A stretch of 64,000 bases of DNA, taken from contig NC_052475.1 of assembly GCF_009730915.1 (NCBI RefSeq), forward strand, positions 15,903,430-15,967,429, in the 5' to 3' direction. Positions 10,287-23,488 of this stretch are shown here, in pieces. Within the stretch, counting starts at the first letter, position 1. Every line of letters begins with the position of its first letter. The position numbers and the translations under genes were made by a program. Source of the DNA: Dioscorea cayenensis subsp. rotundata. Lineage: Eukaryota > Streptophyta > Magnoliopsida > Dioscoreales > Dioscoreaceae. The notes beneath the pieces are model-generated. The model ran no database searches, had not been told where the DNA came from, and saw only the letters and a list, made by a program, of their open reading frames with translations.

Positions 10287-11981
10287 TGGTAGCGTGTCTT
10301 GGAAAAAGCTCTCCCACATGTTGTCAAACCCCCATCGTCTAGAGAAAGCCAAAGGGAGACAAGACAAGAGAAAGAAATCAAGATAAGAACCTCCTCTTCC
10401 TGGTCTGAAAGGGAGTTAGGGTTGGGTAATAGTTGAGGGTTTCGATGGTGTTGGCCTAACTTCTCCACGAGGGTGACTAAAGGGAAAGTCTTTGATGTCG
10501 GAAAAGTAGTAGAGGGAGGTATTTCTAGTGAATATGGCTGTAAATTAGGAGGTACGACACTCGTGGGATGAAGCCCCCGAGTACTGTAAGTGTGTTCTTG
10601 TGGCCCTCTTCACATGTTGCCGATTTAGTGTCTATTCTCATTTTTTTTCTTGGTATTTTTGGCTGATTGTTTGTGTGGGTTTCTTGTTAGTGTTTTGTGG
10701 CATATTTGTGCTTTGATGTCCTTTAAATTCCATTTTGATCTTTTTATGTTTTGATAATTAGAGACAAACATTTGGAGAAAGCACTAGTAAATTAGGTTTA
10801 TGAAGATAATGATGGGCATGGCCTTTGATCTGAATACTTTGTTTGTAGGAATTGAAACAAAGTTAAGATTGATGATTGATGGCTTGTAACTAATGTTTTC
10901 AAAAGCTTTTTTTAAGGGAAAAATATTTTTCTGCAGAAGGTAAGATGAGAGGTTAGTTTTATTGTTGAGATTTTTAATAGCCAAGAGATCAGTTTTATTG
11001 GATAACCATGATTTAAGATAAAATTTTAGAGCATGTTTGTGGATTCATAATTTTTTTTTATTAAGATGTTTCTCTCAAAATAGATGGTCTATTGTTTCTC
11101 CTCCATTAGGTCATGCCCTTTGTTTCATTTTTTTTTTTGGCCCAAATTTCATAATTTTGAGGTTTTATATGATATTTGTAAATAATTTTATGACCTTTAT
11201 AAAGTAACATAGTCTTTCAACAGATCTTATTGTACTGATCTCTTACACCACACATCAAACATTTGCGCATATAACGATGTCATAGATATCTCAGTGACAA
11301 CATTTGTTTAATTGTAATGTGGAAAAAAATTTTGCTTGGTTACATAAGTTTGCATATGTTTCTTTTCTGTAGATCTACTTAAATCTTGTTGGATTGTGTA
11401 TAACATGAAGTTGTTATGTTGTTTTTTTATTAATTGAGTTCATGGAGACATTTCAACTCTTTAATTATGAGATTGTTATGTGATTTTAAGGTCCTTTTCC
11501 TGGATGGAGAAGTTTTGTGTATTCCCTCTATGTAATTGTCACAATTGTTGAGTAAATAATCCATCATGTTTTCCCCATTTCGGTTAATTTTTGTTTTAAT
11601 TATGCATCTTTTAATGGGATCTTTATATATTTGATTGAATGGAGATTTCTATGTTTGGAGATATCTTTGTTCATTGTTACATTGTTTTTTGTATTTAATT
11701 CCTAATTTTGGGATCATGAACTATAGGATTGGTTCCTAAATTTTTTTCCTGTAAGCTTGTGCCATTAATTTTTGCCAATAGTTGTTTTACCTAAAATTTT
11801 TTTTAAAATGTTTTTCAATCTATTTAGGTCTTGTTGTCAGTTTTTTTATAAATGTTTTTCAATCTATTTCCCTTAATGACACTTAAAAAATTACAAGTAC
11901 AAGGTTGTTCAGTCCTGCCATTTTAAATGATCTTTAGACTTTTGTGAAACAGTACCAGATGCTGGGTTATTTACCATAAAG
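10287..11981 (+). other. MULE 5' leader region
   Basis: Between the left repeat and the first transposase ATG there is no conserved frame. The first ~200 bp are GC-richer and could be a transcribed leader; the rest is T-rich and intron-like. Promoter activity from the terminal repeat is expected from what is known of MULEs, but cannot be seen here. Confidence 0.45.
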
Positions 11982-13190
11982 ATGCATTACAAGATTGGTG
12001 AAGTAGAAGCCATAGCAGGATATATTGATTATTGTCATGCTGACCAGATATCCAAGGTAGAACTAATAGCAATGGCCATGAAGTTGAATTTGAAGATTGA
12101 TGGTTGTTCTATTTGGTGGTTAGACATAACAAGTAATGATAGAGGTTACAAAGAGGTAAAAACTGACCTAGATGCCCTAAAAATGGCTAATTCAGTGGGG
12201 TGTAGCAAGGAGATGTGTGTTTGTGTTGGACTCCCCAATGGTGGAAAACCTATGATGGAGGATGAAGAGGATTCTGTACATGATGAGAACATGGAGGACA
12301 TTTTAATTAGGGGGCATGGCAGAAGGAATAGTAAAGATGATGAGTGTGACTTTGAAGACTCAGATTATAAATTCAGTGATGATGGTGAGGAAGAGGAGAT
12401 TAATCATGTTGGTGGATCAAAACTAAATGCTAACATTGGCAGTGAAGCTACACAAGTGGATTATGGTGACTTTGCAGAATCCGACTATGCTGACTCAGAT
12501 GGATTTCAGTCATGTTCTTCAACAGATGAAGAAGATGTGGCCCCTCCTAGACCTAAGTACTCTGAGTTCAATGAAGAGATTGACATGAGGAATCCAGTGT
12601 TTAGAATTGGGATGAAATTCAAGAGCTTCAAACAGTTTAAAGATGTAGTGAAAAATTATGGCATAAAGAACAGATATGTAATGAATTTTAGACCCAATAC
12701 AAAGAAAAGGTACAAGGCATTTTGTAAGAAAGGATGCCCATTCTATTTGTGGGCATCACTTATGGTTGATGACAAGAATACAATATAGATAAAATCAGTT
12801 GTCTTGGAGCATGAGTGTGCTAGGGACTACACCAATAGACATGTGAATGCTGACTGGATAACTAGACACTATTTTAAGCAATTTAGGGCAGACTCAAATT
12901 GGAAAATTTCTGGTATTGTACAAGCTGTGAAGATGAATCAAGCTATGGACATCAATAGATTAAAAGCTTATAGGGCAAAATGTATTGCACTTAGGTAAAC
13001 CTTTCTTTGTATTTTCATATGCATGTTGGCTTTTCTTAATTATGCTTTTTTTGTATTAAATAGGATTATAGATGGTGATGAGGCATCACAAATGGGCAGA
13101 TTAAATGATTACAGGCTGGAGATAATGAGGACACACCCCTCATCAACATTTATTATTAAGACCTATGAAGGGGTCTTCCAAGGTATGTAT
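11982..13190 (+). pseudogene. MULE transposase, N-terminal part with MuDR-type DNA-binding domain (broken)
   Basis: The frame opens at ATG 11982. Residues 1-85 form a folded head; a long acidic Asp/Glu-rich linker follows (about residues 85-190); from about residue 200 comes the MuDR-type DNA-binding domain (NPVFRIGMKFKSFKQFKDVV, then KAFCKKGCPFYLWA). An in-frame TAG at 12786-12788 breaks it, after which the same frame continues (LEHECARDYTNRHV, DWITRHYFKQFRADSNWKIS). A GT-AG intron (12995-13063) is followed by the exon IIDGDEASQMGRLNDYRLEI ending FQGMY at 13190, where the CACTA element cuts in. Transposase of this family binds the terminal repeats and cuts the element out with an RNase H-like fold. 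The single stop and the insertions make this copy inactive. Confidence 0.85.
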
Positions 13191-13954
13191 ATCTACTAGA
13201 AATCAGGGCTTTTGCGACCGACATTTTCAGTAGCTAATGTATTAAATTCAGTGGCTAAATTAATTTAGCCACTAAATTGATGGTCACAATCATTGGTGGC
13301 TAAAAACCATGGTAGCAAATATGTTATGCAACTGATTGCATATTCGATCACATAGAGTTGCGACTCATCATTGTCTGTCGTGTGAAATTATAAATTGGTA
13401 GCTAACTAATACATGGTGCAACTTATTTTTAGTTACTATGTCGCTAATCCGTTGCTAGCATATCGGTCGCTAGAAATGCGATGTATTTTACCAACTTCAT
13501 TTTAGTAGCTATTTGGTTGCTACATTTATAACTGTTTCTAGCTGTTAAATCGGTAGCTATTTTATAACTGTTTTTTTTAGTGGCTAACTTTTAGTTGCTA
13601 ATACAATTTCTAATTTAGTTGCTAATATTAGTTGCTAATGCCGTAACTTCTTGTTGTAGAATTGGTCGTTGTTTGGTAATTGATTTTCAGTTGCTAATTA
13701 TCATTCAACTAAACGGTTGCAAATTAATTTGCTAACACTGGTTGCAACTTTACAATTAAATGCAATTGCTAACATCAAAACTGAAAAATAACAATTATAT
13801 TAAAATGCTACTTTAGGGAAAATATTCATTACACCTATAGCAATCTTCTAAAATAATCAATAACAGTTATTAAAAATGTTAAGCATGTTAAACATCCAAT
13901 AATCTAAACTTTTAAATATCCAACAAATAAAAAAACAAATAGTGCATCACTACT

Positions 13955-14610
13955 CTATTGTTCTTCTATCTTCTCCTGTTGCTTTTCTATCTTCTCTTGT
14001 AATTCATGTTCTTGTTGGGCTTGTTCTTGATTCATAGATTGAGAGGGTAATCTATGAAAGTTTAACAATGAGACATCCCCAACACTATATAGTCATCCTT
14101 TGCTTGGTCCACCACATGCTTCTGACCACACAAGTTCAAAACTATTTTCTTCATTATTCATGTAGTCCTCACCGTACTTTTGTTTGGCAATCTCCTCAAA
14201 TTTTTCCTATATTTAGATTTAAACATTATGAAATGAAGCAAAAGATAGAACTATTAAGAGCTAAAAGATGGGAACCTACATAAATAAATCTTGATTTATT
14301 ATCAACAAAATGACCGTTCCTTTTGTCTTTTCGATGGGTTCGATTATACACCTCAGCATATATAACTTCACGATTGTATTCCTTTTCCTACAAAAAATTA
14401 AAGCAAATGATGTTTATTCACAAAAACTTATATTAGTGTAGTAACCTCAAATATATAAAAGTAAAAGAATAAAAGAAAACTTGCTAGTGCTGCCTTTGTA
14501 TATTCAAATCCTCTTGATCCCCCACAATGATTTGCTAATGACCCTTCTCTTCCTGATTTTCTATTATCAGATGCTTTTTTTTTGTTGCTATTTCTCCGTA
14601 CCCCATAAAT
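13955..14610 (-). pseudogene. Decayed plant En/Spm-associated protein (Transposase_24 / Ptta type)
   Basis: Minus-strand exons can be followed in order. The first, near 14610-14480, carries GREGSLANHCGGSRGFEYTK. The second, 14387-14280 (36 codons), carries EKEYNREVIYAEVYNRTHRK and GHFVDNKSRFIY. After a short GT-AG intron the third, 14206-13955, carries EKFEEIAKQKYGED and FELVWSEACGGPSKG, ending in a Gln/Glu-rich coiled-coil tail and a TAG. The ...THRKDKR..FVDNKS...YEKFEE... and GGPSKG..YSVGD layout is that of the plant transposase family Ptta/En/Spm (PF03004). One in-frame TGA at 14093-14095 stands where the family has Arg (CGA to TGA). These proteins accompany CACTA elements; their role is poorly known. 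Confidence 0.65.
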
Positions 14611-14691
14611 TATCGATGATCACAACAAAGATATAATTTTTTTATGAATTTTAAAAGAAATGCCACTCTATTATCAAAGCATCCAATATAT

Positions 14692-14733
<42 letters not shown>

Positions 14734-16002
14734 CACAATTTACCAACAACTCCATACTATTCTACTTTATGGGGCTAGATCAACACTAAATTAAATTAAC
14801 ATTTGTTATGATAGTTCTAAACCAACATTAAAAAAAATTATAAAATAAGTGATGAGGCTCCCATGTTATGCAAATATCATTTTTTCTTGTCTTCTTCTTA
14901 AAATATTCGGATGTGCTTGATCACTTAATAATTAAGCATTATATTTCTTTGTCCCATCTTATCTTTGTTTCTATTATGTCAAAGAACAATAGTAGATGTG
15001 GGCATGATCAAAAGTGAATGGATTATAGATTATTATATATCATTATAGACTATAGATAGATGAGATCATGAGATGATGATTATGTGTTAATTAATTAAAT
15101 TCTTCTCATGTACATTTCTTTATTTGTTAATTAATTATCATATTTTTTTATCCAGCTTAATTATCATCAAATAGTTATTAAATTGCTTTAATATGTTGAA
15201 TGTGTACATATATTTGATTAACATAACCATCATATCAACTCTATTGACATTTAACATACATGCTTTCTAGTAAACTTTTGGACACTACGCAAATCCCCTT
15301 TTATTACGTGCTAATAAAAATAAGACCATATTCCAACATGAGAGTTGTTCTACAAATTCCAAATGAGATATTACTTGTTCTATTATGCAATCTTTCACAA
15401 AATTCTTGAAATAAAAAAGAATAAAAAAAAAAGAAACCAATTCATTGGTAGAATTATAAAGCAAAGGAAAATAAATAAATAAATAAATACATTAGGCAAA
15501 AGTTGTGAAGCTAGGGTTTGAATGAAGCCCTAATTCCAAAAAATATGCAAAGAGAGAGGGGAGAGAGGATTGATGGGGAAAACCTAAATATCAAATTTAG
15601 GGATTCAAAATAAGGATAAAGAGAAGTATCAAGTATGGTACTTATCTAGAAACTCTTGCCGGTAGTGTCTTGATGTCTACTCCAAAGCTCCAAGTGGTTA
15701 AAAAGAAAAGACCGTATCTTAATGTGTAGTCAAAACTCCAAGTGAATATAAGAAAGAAAAATAAAAAAATAAAAAGAAAGAAGGAAGAGAAAAGCACGCC
15801 ACCCGAGAGAGAAAGAAAAGAAAAATGAAAAGAAAGAGAGAAAGGCTCGCCGGCCGAGAGAGAAAGAAAAAGAAAAGAAAAAGCAAGCCGGAGAGAGAGA
15901 GAGAGAGAATTGGATGGAAAACAAGGTTAACTTTTTAGTTTTTAAGGATGCTTTATATATATATATGTGTGTGTGTGTATGTATATGTATGGATAACTTT
16001 TA

Positions 16003-16388
16003 GGGGTCGTTTGGTTCGTGGTAATATAGAAAGATTACCACGTGTTACGTGGTAGTCTGAAAATATTACCACGTTTGGTATTGCACCGTTGGTAATGTGG
16101 ATAGTAATATCACATTACCAACTTATAAATATTACCAAGAAAGTGGTAATCCTATTACCACCAAATTTGGTGTTTATCTTGGATTACCATGATAATTTTA
16201 TAACTTTTTATATTTTAACAAATTAATTATCATGACGGTAATGAACTATTCACGGTAATAAGACTTCCCAACCAAACATGGTTATATTAAATTACCGCAA
16301 TATTCTCAACCATATAACATTCCCACTCATATTACCATGATAATCTCGTTACGTGGTAATATGTAATTACCACGAACCAAACGGCCCC
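16003..16388. mobile_element. Tourist-like MITE (PIF/Harbinger type), 386 bp
   Basis: Terminal inverted repeats read GGGGTCGTTTGGTTCGTGG on the left and GGGGCCGTTTGGTTCGTGG inverted on the right, flanked by TTA on both sides (16000-16002 and 16389-16391). A TTA duplication with GGGG-TTTGG ends is the mark of PIF/Harbinger-type MITEs. The interior is a set of GGTAAT/ATTACC palindromes without coding capacity. It is nested in the CACTA element, which is nested in the MULE. Confidence 0.88.
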
Positions 16389-18389
16389 TTAGAAGATATT
16401 TAAAATTACCCTCCAAGCCTTAAGATATATTTAAGGCTTGGAGATATATTTAAGGCTTAGAGGGAAATCTAAATCAAAAATTAATTTTTTAAAGTTTGTA
16501 AGATGGTTTTAAGAAGATATATTTAAGTCAATATAAAATTCAAATTCAAATTCAAATATACTAAATAATTTAAATATAAATGCAGTTGTGGATAAAATTC
16601 TATTTATTCTATAATTATATCATTTATTATATATTGTTATAAAAGTAATATTTAGATAAGTAATACATATATTAATAGTAAATTAAACATTTTTAATAAC
16701 TAAAGTTTTCTATTAAATTTCATGTTAAAATAAATTCATAATTAATTTTTAAAAATTATTAAAATATTTAAACCAAACAAAATTGATCTTTTAATTGTTA
16801 TTGTCGTGAAATTTACAACAATTATTGTATTAAATTATTATCTTTTCTTGATAGCCCTCAATCACATCAAAAGTTTAAAATTGTTCCAATAACATAAATC
16901 CAACCCAAATATTTTAGTTAAAATATTAATTAATAAATTAGTAAAAGATAAAATGTTATTGTAGATAAATATTGATTAATTATGATTATTAGCCAGCTTA
17001 AAGTTAGGAGGTTATAAAACTAAAGTTACTAAAGAGTTACTGTTAAACTTACTGTTAAACTTAAAATATAAAAGATACATAAATAACATTACATAGTTAT
17101 TATTGTTCAATTATTATTAAATTAGAAAATATATATATTAAATATATTCCAGAGCACACAAACAAATTTGATTTCATACTATTATTCTATGTGAAATTGG
17201 CATAAAATATTTATTTTATTTTATGCAATATAGAAAAAAGAGTAACGGATATCATACCAACAACATATTCTATAAAAATAATTATTGGTGTAATGACACA
17301 TGTGTACTGACTTTTCATATTTAGATGGGATGAATCTTAACACTAATAAATTACTAATAAATTACATTGATCTATTGTATATAAAAAACAAAGAAAATTT
17401 AATTTGGACATTGTTGTTCACACACTTAGCTTAGGTTAAATGGCAACTGAAAAATTTAACATTGTTACTGGTTATTGGTAGGCAATTCAATACTTTAGTG
17501 ACCAACTAACTTCAGTCGCCAATTAGCAACCGAACTAGTAAATTTAGCAACCGCCCAATTTTGGTCGTTGACTTGTGACCGAAATAATGATCGTAATGTG
17601 GTTGCTAAGTTGGCGCTTAATCTCTCACAATTCCCTCCAAAATTTAGAAACAACTGCAACTGAATTATAATAGTCACAAATATTGGTTATAAATCAGTTG
17701 CAATTTATTTTTTAAACATTTGCTATCTTAGCAACTATCCAATTTCGGTTGCAGAGTTGTGACTGAAATAGTGACCGAAATGTCGTTGCAAAGTTGGCGC
17801 CTAATCTCTAACTATTCCCTCCAAAATTTAGCAACTGCAATGACGACCGAACTATGATAGTGGCAAATTTTTATCAAAAATTGGTTGCAATTTATTAAAC
17901 ATTCTCTATTTTAGCAACCATAGAATTTTGGTCGCCTATTTGTGACCAAAATAGTGACCGTAGTGTTGTCGCAAAGTTGGCACTTGAAACTTTTGGTCGT
18001 AAGTTGGTTGTAATTTATTAAAATATTTGCTACTTTAGTGACTGACTTATTTTGGCCACATATTTAAGATTGAAATATCGACCAATGTGGGGTCACTGAA
18101 ATGTCACATAATTTATGCTCCTTCACACCAAAATTAGCGACAAAAATCACATTAGACTTTTGTCAGTGACAAAAATTGCAACCAAAATTGCAACTGAGAT
18201 GTGGTCGCAGAGTTTGTGCATAAACAACAACCAAAATTTGGTCGCTAAGCAGTTACTTTTATGCTATGAATATACTTAATTAGTTTAAATGTTAGAACCG
18301 TCGCAAAACTGTCGCAAACTTGTTGCAATTAGATACGGAAATAACCGGTTGGTAAAAATCGGTTGCAATAGCCCTACTTTCTAGTAGTG

Positions 18390-19083
18390 AAGGTTTTTAG
18401 CAGGTTGTAGGCAAATGGTGTCCCTTGATGGCTGTTTTCCGAAAGGAGTATATGGGCGACAGCTTTTGTCAGCTGTGGGGATAAATGCAAATGGCTGCAT
18501 CTATCCCATTGCGTGGGCTATAGTCAACAAAGAAAACAAGGAGAACTAGACCTGATTCTTGCAATTGCTTGCACAGGATCTCAGAATTATGGACAACCAT
18601 ATATGGGCCTTCATAACTGATAGGCAGAAGGTGAGAGATATAGGTTCCATTGCACATATTTTAATTATTTCAGTTCAAAACTTTAATTATGATCATAGAG
18701 TTAATTTATTACTTTCCTCACTAAAACTTTAATTGTATATAAATTAAGACATGTTGGGAATGACTGCATTTATTCTATGTTGAATTTTACTTGTTCTCAA
18801 TGTGCTATGGATGTGGATGATGGTATCATCTTGACACTGAATATATAACCTAAACCTACCCACATTAGGGACTAATGCCTGCCATTCCCCTACAGTGAGC
18901 ATAGATATTGTGTGAGGAATATTTACACCAATTTTAGGCACACATTTAGGGGCAAAGCTCTGAAAGATCAGCTTTGGTCTTGTGCTAAAGCAACATATAA
19001 GGCAGCATATGATAGATCCATGGAAAATTTAAAGGACATGTCTGTAAGGGAATTTCAATACATACAAAAGATTAAACCCAAAC
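18390..19083 (+). pseudogene. MULE transposase, catalytic-domain part (broken)
   Basis: Directly after the CACTA element the transposase frame resumes as FLAGCRQMVSLDGCFPKGVYG; the Asp of SLDGCF (codon 18427-18429) is the expected first catalytic acid. Then come GINANGCIYPIAWAIVNKEN and two stops, TAG at 18547-18549 and TGA at 18553-18555, at positions where the family has Trp. The exon ends at 18630; a 238 bp GT-AG intron leads to an exon at 18869 with EHRYCVRNIYTNFRHTFRGK and DMSVREFQYIQKIKPK. A few codons and the frame are lost just before EHRYC. The exon is cut by the solo LTR at 19084. Confidence 0.82.
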
Positions 19084-21207
19084 TGTCACGCCCTGAACCT
19101 AACCAGGCACGTGGCAACCGCCACGACGACAAGAAGTGGGTCCCACAACACCCCCATCTTCAGGTCGCCGTAAGGCTCAATATAAACCTGTTATCACAAT
19201 TATATAGCTAGATGACAAAATAATAATAAGATCACAATAGGGTTCCCTGATACTAGGGACCCTAAACACAAGTAGCATCAACAACAGTACAAATCAAGGT
19301 TTCAGATACAACCAAAAAATACAAATACATGAACAACACATAAAGGTGAAGTCTAGTGGATCCATAAATTTTACATGCATACTATAACAAACCTAAAGAA
19401 GAAGTACAAATAAATCACTCTATTGCTGCACAGCACAACTCTGTCCAATGTCGCAATCTGAAAAGATAAAAGAAAGGGAGTGGTAAGTAGCAGATGTTAC
19501 CCAGTGAGTGGTGTCAGCATAGATGTAATAGAGTGATAAAGTATTTCAAATAGTAATTCCAAGTATTCAACATATTAACAAATAACACAAAGTTCATCAA
19601 AAGCAAATAACATTTTAAAACATAATGAACATATCTCCAAAACACAGGCTGTCCTAAAACAATTCCCACGCTAATCGTGGCCGCGACTAGCTATGGGACC
19701 ACCAAGGATTTTTTAAAACTTTTTAAAAATTTAAAAAGGTTGCCTTTCCTTGGTGTTGGCCACTGAGATCCCCGTGTGGTGACCCCGGGTTTCTCACATA
19801 AAAGAACCCCCTGTCAATGGCTACACACACCTCTTGTCTAGGGTAAACCAGGGTTAACCACGCCGCCTTCCATCAGGTTGGACCGTGGAACCCCACACTG
19901 CAGTGTCAGACTAAAGTCCGCCGTCACCATCAAAACTGAATGCCACAATGTAATTCTTTCTAATTTCCAATTCAAAGAATCCATCATACAATGTTTAAAC
20001 TAGGAAATGTACATCAAACCATGTTCCATTTGCATATAAATACGGAAATATACATCAAACCATATCTCATTTGCATATAATTACGGAGATGCAAGTAAAC
20101 ATATTTCTTTCAAAATAAATAGGTATAAGCATTCTAGGTTTAACCATTTCAAGTAAATTCGTGTTCAAAATATATCTCAAGGAAACCACTTATCATCAAA
20201 TTTATGTTATAAAACACATGAAGAAATACTTTAGTACTCTTATTAAATGTATGCAATTATAAATTTAACAACTCACAGAACCAGTCGTCTCGTCTAGGAC
20301 GCGCTCACTGTTCGGTGAGTTCCTTCCCCTTAGAGGATGCTTCACCACCTAAATACAAGCAGGGAATCCTAATTCTAATGAACATAAGAATGATGGGCAA
20401 AAGAAAATGCATGAAAATACAATTATACATGTCTAATACGAAACCTTAGGGTTTTAGGGCAAAACATCGTCATTTTGGACCCAAACAACTTCAGAATGGA
20501 GTAAACCTAGTTCCAATGTGTTCAGGGAAGGAGAGCTTCAATGTGGACTAAAGAAATACCAGAAAAGCCTCAAAATTTTTTTGGTGCTACAGTAACTTCG
20601 AGGTTGTTACAATAAACCCGAACCTTATACTATGGTTTTCTCCCAATTTACAACACTAAATCAAAAAATTTCTTCAATAACATTCTCATACATGAATCAT
20701 AAATCATTGGCTTCAATTTGAGCCTATAAATCACCAAATCCATGGAGAATTCAAAGTTTTTATACATTTCTAAAAACAAGGAAATACGGGAGAAATACAA
20801 AATAAAAACATTGGATCTAAGGCTTACCAGATTCAAGAGTGAGGGAGGAAGGAGTTTGGTATTTGAGTTCGCCGGAAATTCTCACCGGAAAAAAATTTCT
20901 TCTAAGGTTAGGGTCGACCGATCAAGAAATGAAGAAGGAAAAGAAATGAAGAAGTAGAAGAAGCCAGGTTTCTCTCTTTCTTTTCTTCTTTTTTTTTTTT
21001 AAATATATATAGGAAATGACCTAATTGCCCTCTTAATTGCAAAATCATAGAAAATGGATCCAAATGACGGAATTGCCCCTGATTTTTCACATAAAAGCTA
21101 CTATGCAAACATGCAAAATGGCACTACTACTAAATGACCATTCTATCCCTAATGCAAGCATAAAAATCTAAATAGGCCCGAGATCTAAATCAGGATAGGG
21201 TACAACA
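19084..21207 (-). mobile_element. Solo LTR (2.1 kb) inserted in the MULE transposase, TSD CAAAC
   Basis: The insert begins TGTCACGCCCTGAACC and ends GGGTACAACA, with the 5 bp CAAAC on each side (19079-19083 and 21208-21212). Conceptually removing it rejoins the transposase frame without a gap (KIKPK followed by HWTRSHF), which confirms the borders. It has no gag, pol, primer-binding site or polypurine tract, so it is best read as a solo LTR left by LTR-LTR recombination. The inverted end GGTTCAGGGCGTGACA resembles the ends of the solo LTRs at 30437 and 39955, pointing to a related Ty3/gypsy-type family in opposite orientation. Short frames inside it are shadows. Confidence 0.85.
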
Positions 21208-21212
21208 CAAAC

Positions 21213-22678
21213 ATTGGACTAGATCTCATTTCCAAAGCCAATTCAAATGTGACATCCTATTGAACAATCTATGTGAAGTTTTTAACAGTCTAATATTGGA
21301 AGCTAGGACCAAAGGGATTATCACTATGAATGAAATGATAAGGACACAACTAATGAAAAGAATCCAAAAAAGGAGGGATGCAATGGAGAAAGTCACTACT
21401 ATCCACTGCCCTAGAATTTTGATGAAACTTGAGAGATCTAAGCAATTGAGTTGGTTCTATACCGCCACATGGTTAGGTGGAGACAAATACCAAGTACTAG
21501 GCCCTGATGGTCAATTTGTTGTTGACAAGAAAGATTGGTATTTCTCATGTAGGAGGTGGCAACTTAGTGCTATTCCATGTGGTCATGAAGTCTCTATGTT
21601 ATATTACAATAGAGAAAAACCTGAAGACTACCTACACTCATGCTATGAAGTGAGAACCTTTATGGACACATATAGGCACATATTAAACCCCACTCATGAC
21701 AAGGACTCATGGCCAAAGAGTGGCCAATGTCCCATCATCCCACTAGAGCCAGTGAACAATAGGAGGGGCAGAAGACTTATACTAAGGAGGAGAGAAATTG
21801 AGAAATTGATGAAAACCATGGTTTTACTAAGGGGAAAGTTAGTAAAAAGGGTGTGAAGAATAAATGCAGCATGTGTGGTGCAACAGGACATGATAAGAGA
21901 TTTCATGGGCAGGTTGGTGTGGTCTTTATTTTTTTTTTTAATTGTTCTCTAATGCAATTTAAATCTCATGTGGTTAACCAAATTTAGTTTCCATGTATAG
22001 CAGGACAATACAAACATGTCAGCAAGAACATCACTGGCACAAGGTTTTGTGGCTGAGGTAAGCCAATATTATGTACAATTTGATTAAATGGTGCATCAAT
22101 TAATTAGGGTCGTTCAACCTGCCAAACAAATATAGACAATTGCAGAACCACCATTACCAGAATTTGATTTAAACACACGGCATGTCAGCAATGACCTAAA
22201 TGGTGCAACTGGTGCTTCAAAAACATAGGTAAAATTGGAATTCTTTTGGGGGATTGAATGATTTCAATTATAGGTTGCCATTATCTAAAATTGTACATGT
22301 TCCAATTTATTTTTTAAACATGTACAGATGGTTATAATTGATGAGCAACCAAGGACCACTGCAAAAGTAGCTGTTGTGCATACTATAACATCACAGGTGA
22401 ATGGTCTCGTTCATTCACAGATTTTCAAGTGTTCATTCCTAGTATTTGTTAACTAATTAATTATGTAATCAACTACAATGCTCAAATTTGTACAGGCACT
22501 CCAAAAAGGAACAGTTTCAAGAAGGCAACTTGATGCTGGGCAAAGGACTCAACTGCAACAAAAAGATGGAAGAGAAAACAATAAGACAGGATTGATTCAC
22601 AACAAGAGGAAAACATGGTTACCACCAGGAGTTAGATCCTTTGCAGGTGTAGGTGACACTTATAGGAAGGCACCTTGA
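21213..22678 (+). pseudogene. MULE transposase, C-terminal part with SWIM zinc finger and zinc knuckle (broken)
   Basis: The frame resumes as HWTRSHF at 21213 and runs through CDILLNNLCEVFNSLILEAR, the ATWLGGDKYQVLGPDGQFVV segment and the SWIM-type finger FSCRRWQLSAIPCGHEV, in which the first Cys of the motif is missing. The tail DSWPKSGQCPIIPLEPVNNR is typical of MURA-like proteins. A frameshift near 21818 precedes a zinc-knuckle-like NKCSMCGATGHDKRFHGQ. Small GT-AG-bounded exons follow to about 22678, ending KTWLPPGVRSFAGVGDTYRK. Together with the two upstream pieces this is nearly a whole transposase gene, inactivated by stops, a frameshift and two insertions. Confidence 0.8.
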
Positions 22679-23488
22679 TGGGATCAACTGTCATTTTTTT
22701 CCTTTTTTTATGGAACTCTGCAGCATCTATGTATCTTTTGTAAAGCTGCAGTTCTTATGAGGAACTTTGGAAATTTTTGTATTTATGCAACCTAGTTAAG
22801 TAGTTAAATGTTGCAGCTGCTGTGGGCGTTTCCGGCTTTTGTAAATCTGCAATTTTTGTAAACTTCTGGAAAACATGTACCTATTGTCAGGTCTGTATTG
22901 CAAGGAATTGTATCTTGTGTAAAACTTCACCTTAATTAAATCTAAAGTTCTTAGTATCTTTTTCATTTTAATTAAATCTGCAGCTTATGAAAAAATTGAA
23001 CTTCTTTTTGGTATGTGAGAATTATAATTAAATCTACAACAACAACTTCTTCAACATTGACAAGCTGTAGAGTTGCATTATATGTATTTTCCTTTTGTTG
23101 ATAGTTATGTATTCCATCCATTTTTACAAGGAAAAAAAAAACCAAAGGATCACAGGAGATTAAAAGATGTGAACAAAAACCAAACACTATATAACACCGA
23201 TTAAAAAATCATCCGAATAATGGAAAATAAAACCCATAACTAGAACACAAAACAGGTCCACTAGAACTGGTCACAATGTCCCTTTGCCGACAAGCCCTTG
23301 CAAGTGACTTCCAGGCCTCAGCAAACATAAACACTACTTCACTTGTCATCATTGATGTGCCCACTGATAACTCACTCTCCATCTCGCAAGAACGGTGAGC
23401 GCAGGCGACTAGCCCTCCTCCCTCTGGCACACGGCTCCCTCCCCTGCCTCCAGATCGCAAAACATAGAGGAAAGGAAGAAGATCAGCT
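22679..23488 (+). other. MULE 3' region with a GC-rich segment
   Basis: After the transposase comes AT-rich DNA, then at 23209-23460 a clearly GC-richer block that stays open for 83 codons on the minus strand (for example MESELSVGTSMMTSEVVFMF, then FAEAWKSLARACRQRDI). I do not recognise the protein. Its composition differs from both flanks, so it may be a second MULE gene or a fragment captured from a host gene. No intron borders are evident. Confidence 0.35.

Larger units (their letters stand above)
13191..18389. mobile_element. CACTA (En/Spm) element inserted in the MULE transposase exon
   Basis: The ends are inverted: left CTACTAGAAATCAGGGCTTTTGC (first two bases decayed from CA to AT) and right, inverted, CACTACTAGAAAGTAGGGC. 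About 600 bp inside the left end and 1,000 bp inside the right end are packed with short degenerate units of the type GGTTGCTAA / GGTCGCAA in both orientations, the subterminal repeats that the CACTA transposase binds. A 3 bp target duplication is not preserved (TAT versus AAG), and about eight transposase codons expected at the junction are missing, which suggests a small deletion. Inside are a decayed En/Spm-associated ORF on the minus strand (13955-14610), a TA run near 14697-14731, a purine-rich tract (15760-15910) and a nested MITE (16003-16388). No main CACTA transposase was seen. Confidence 0.8.

Noticed and set aside
12804..12998. Separate small gene after the first MULE frame
   Set aside because: It is the same transposase frame continuing past the TAG at 12786, and reads through to the next exon across a GT-AG intron.
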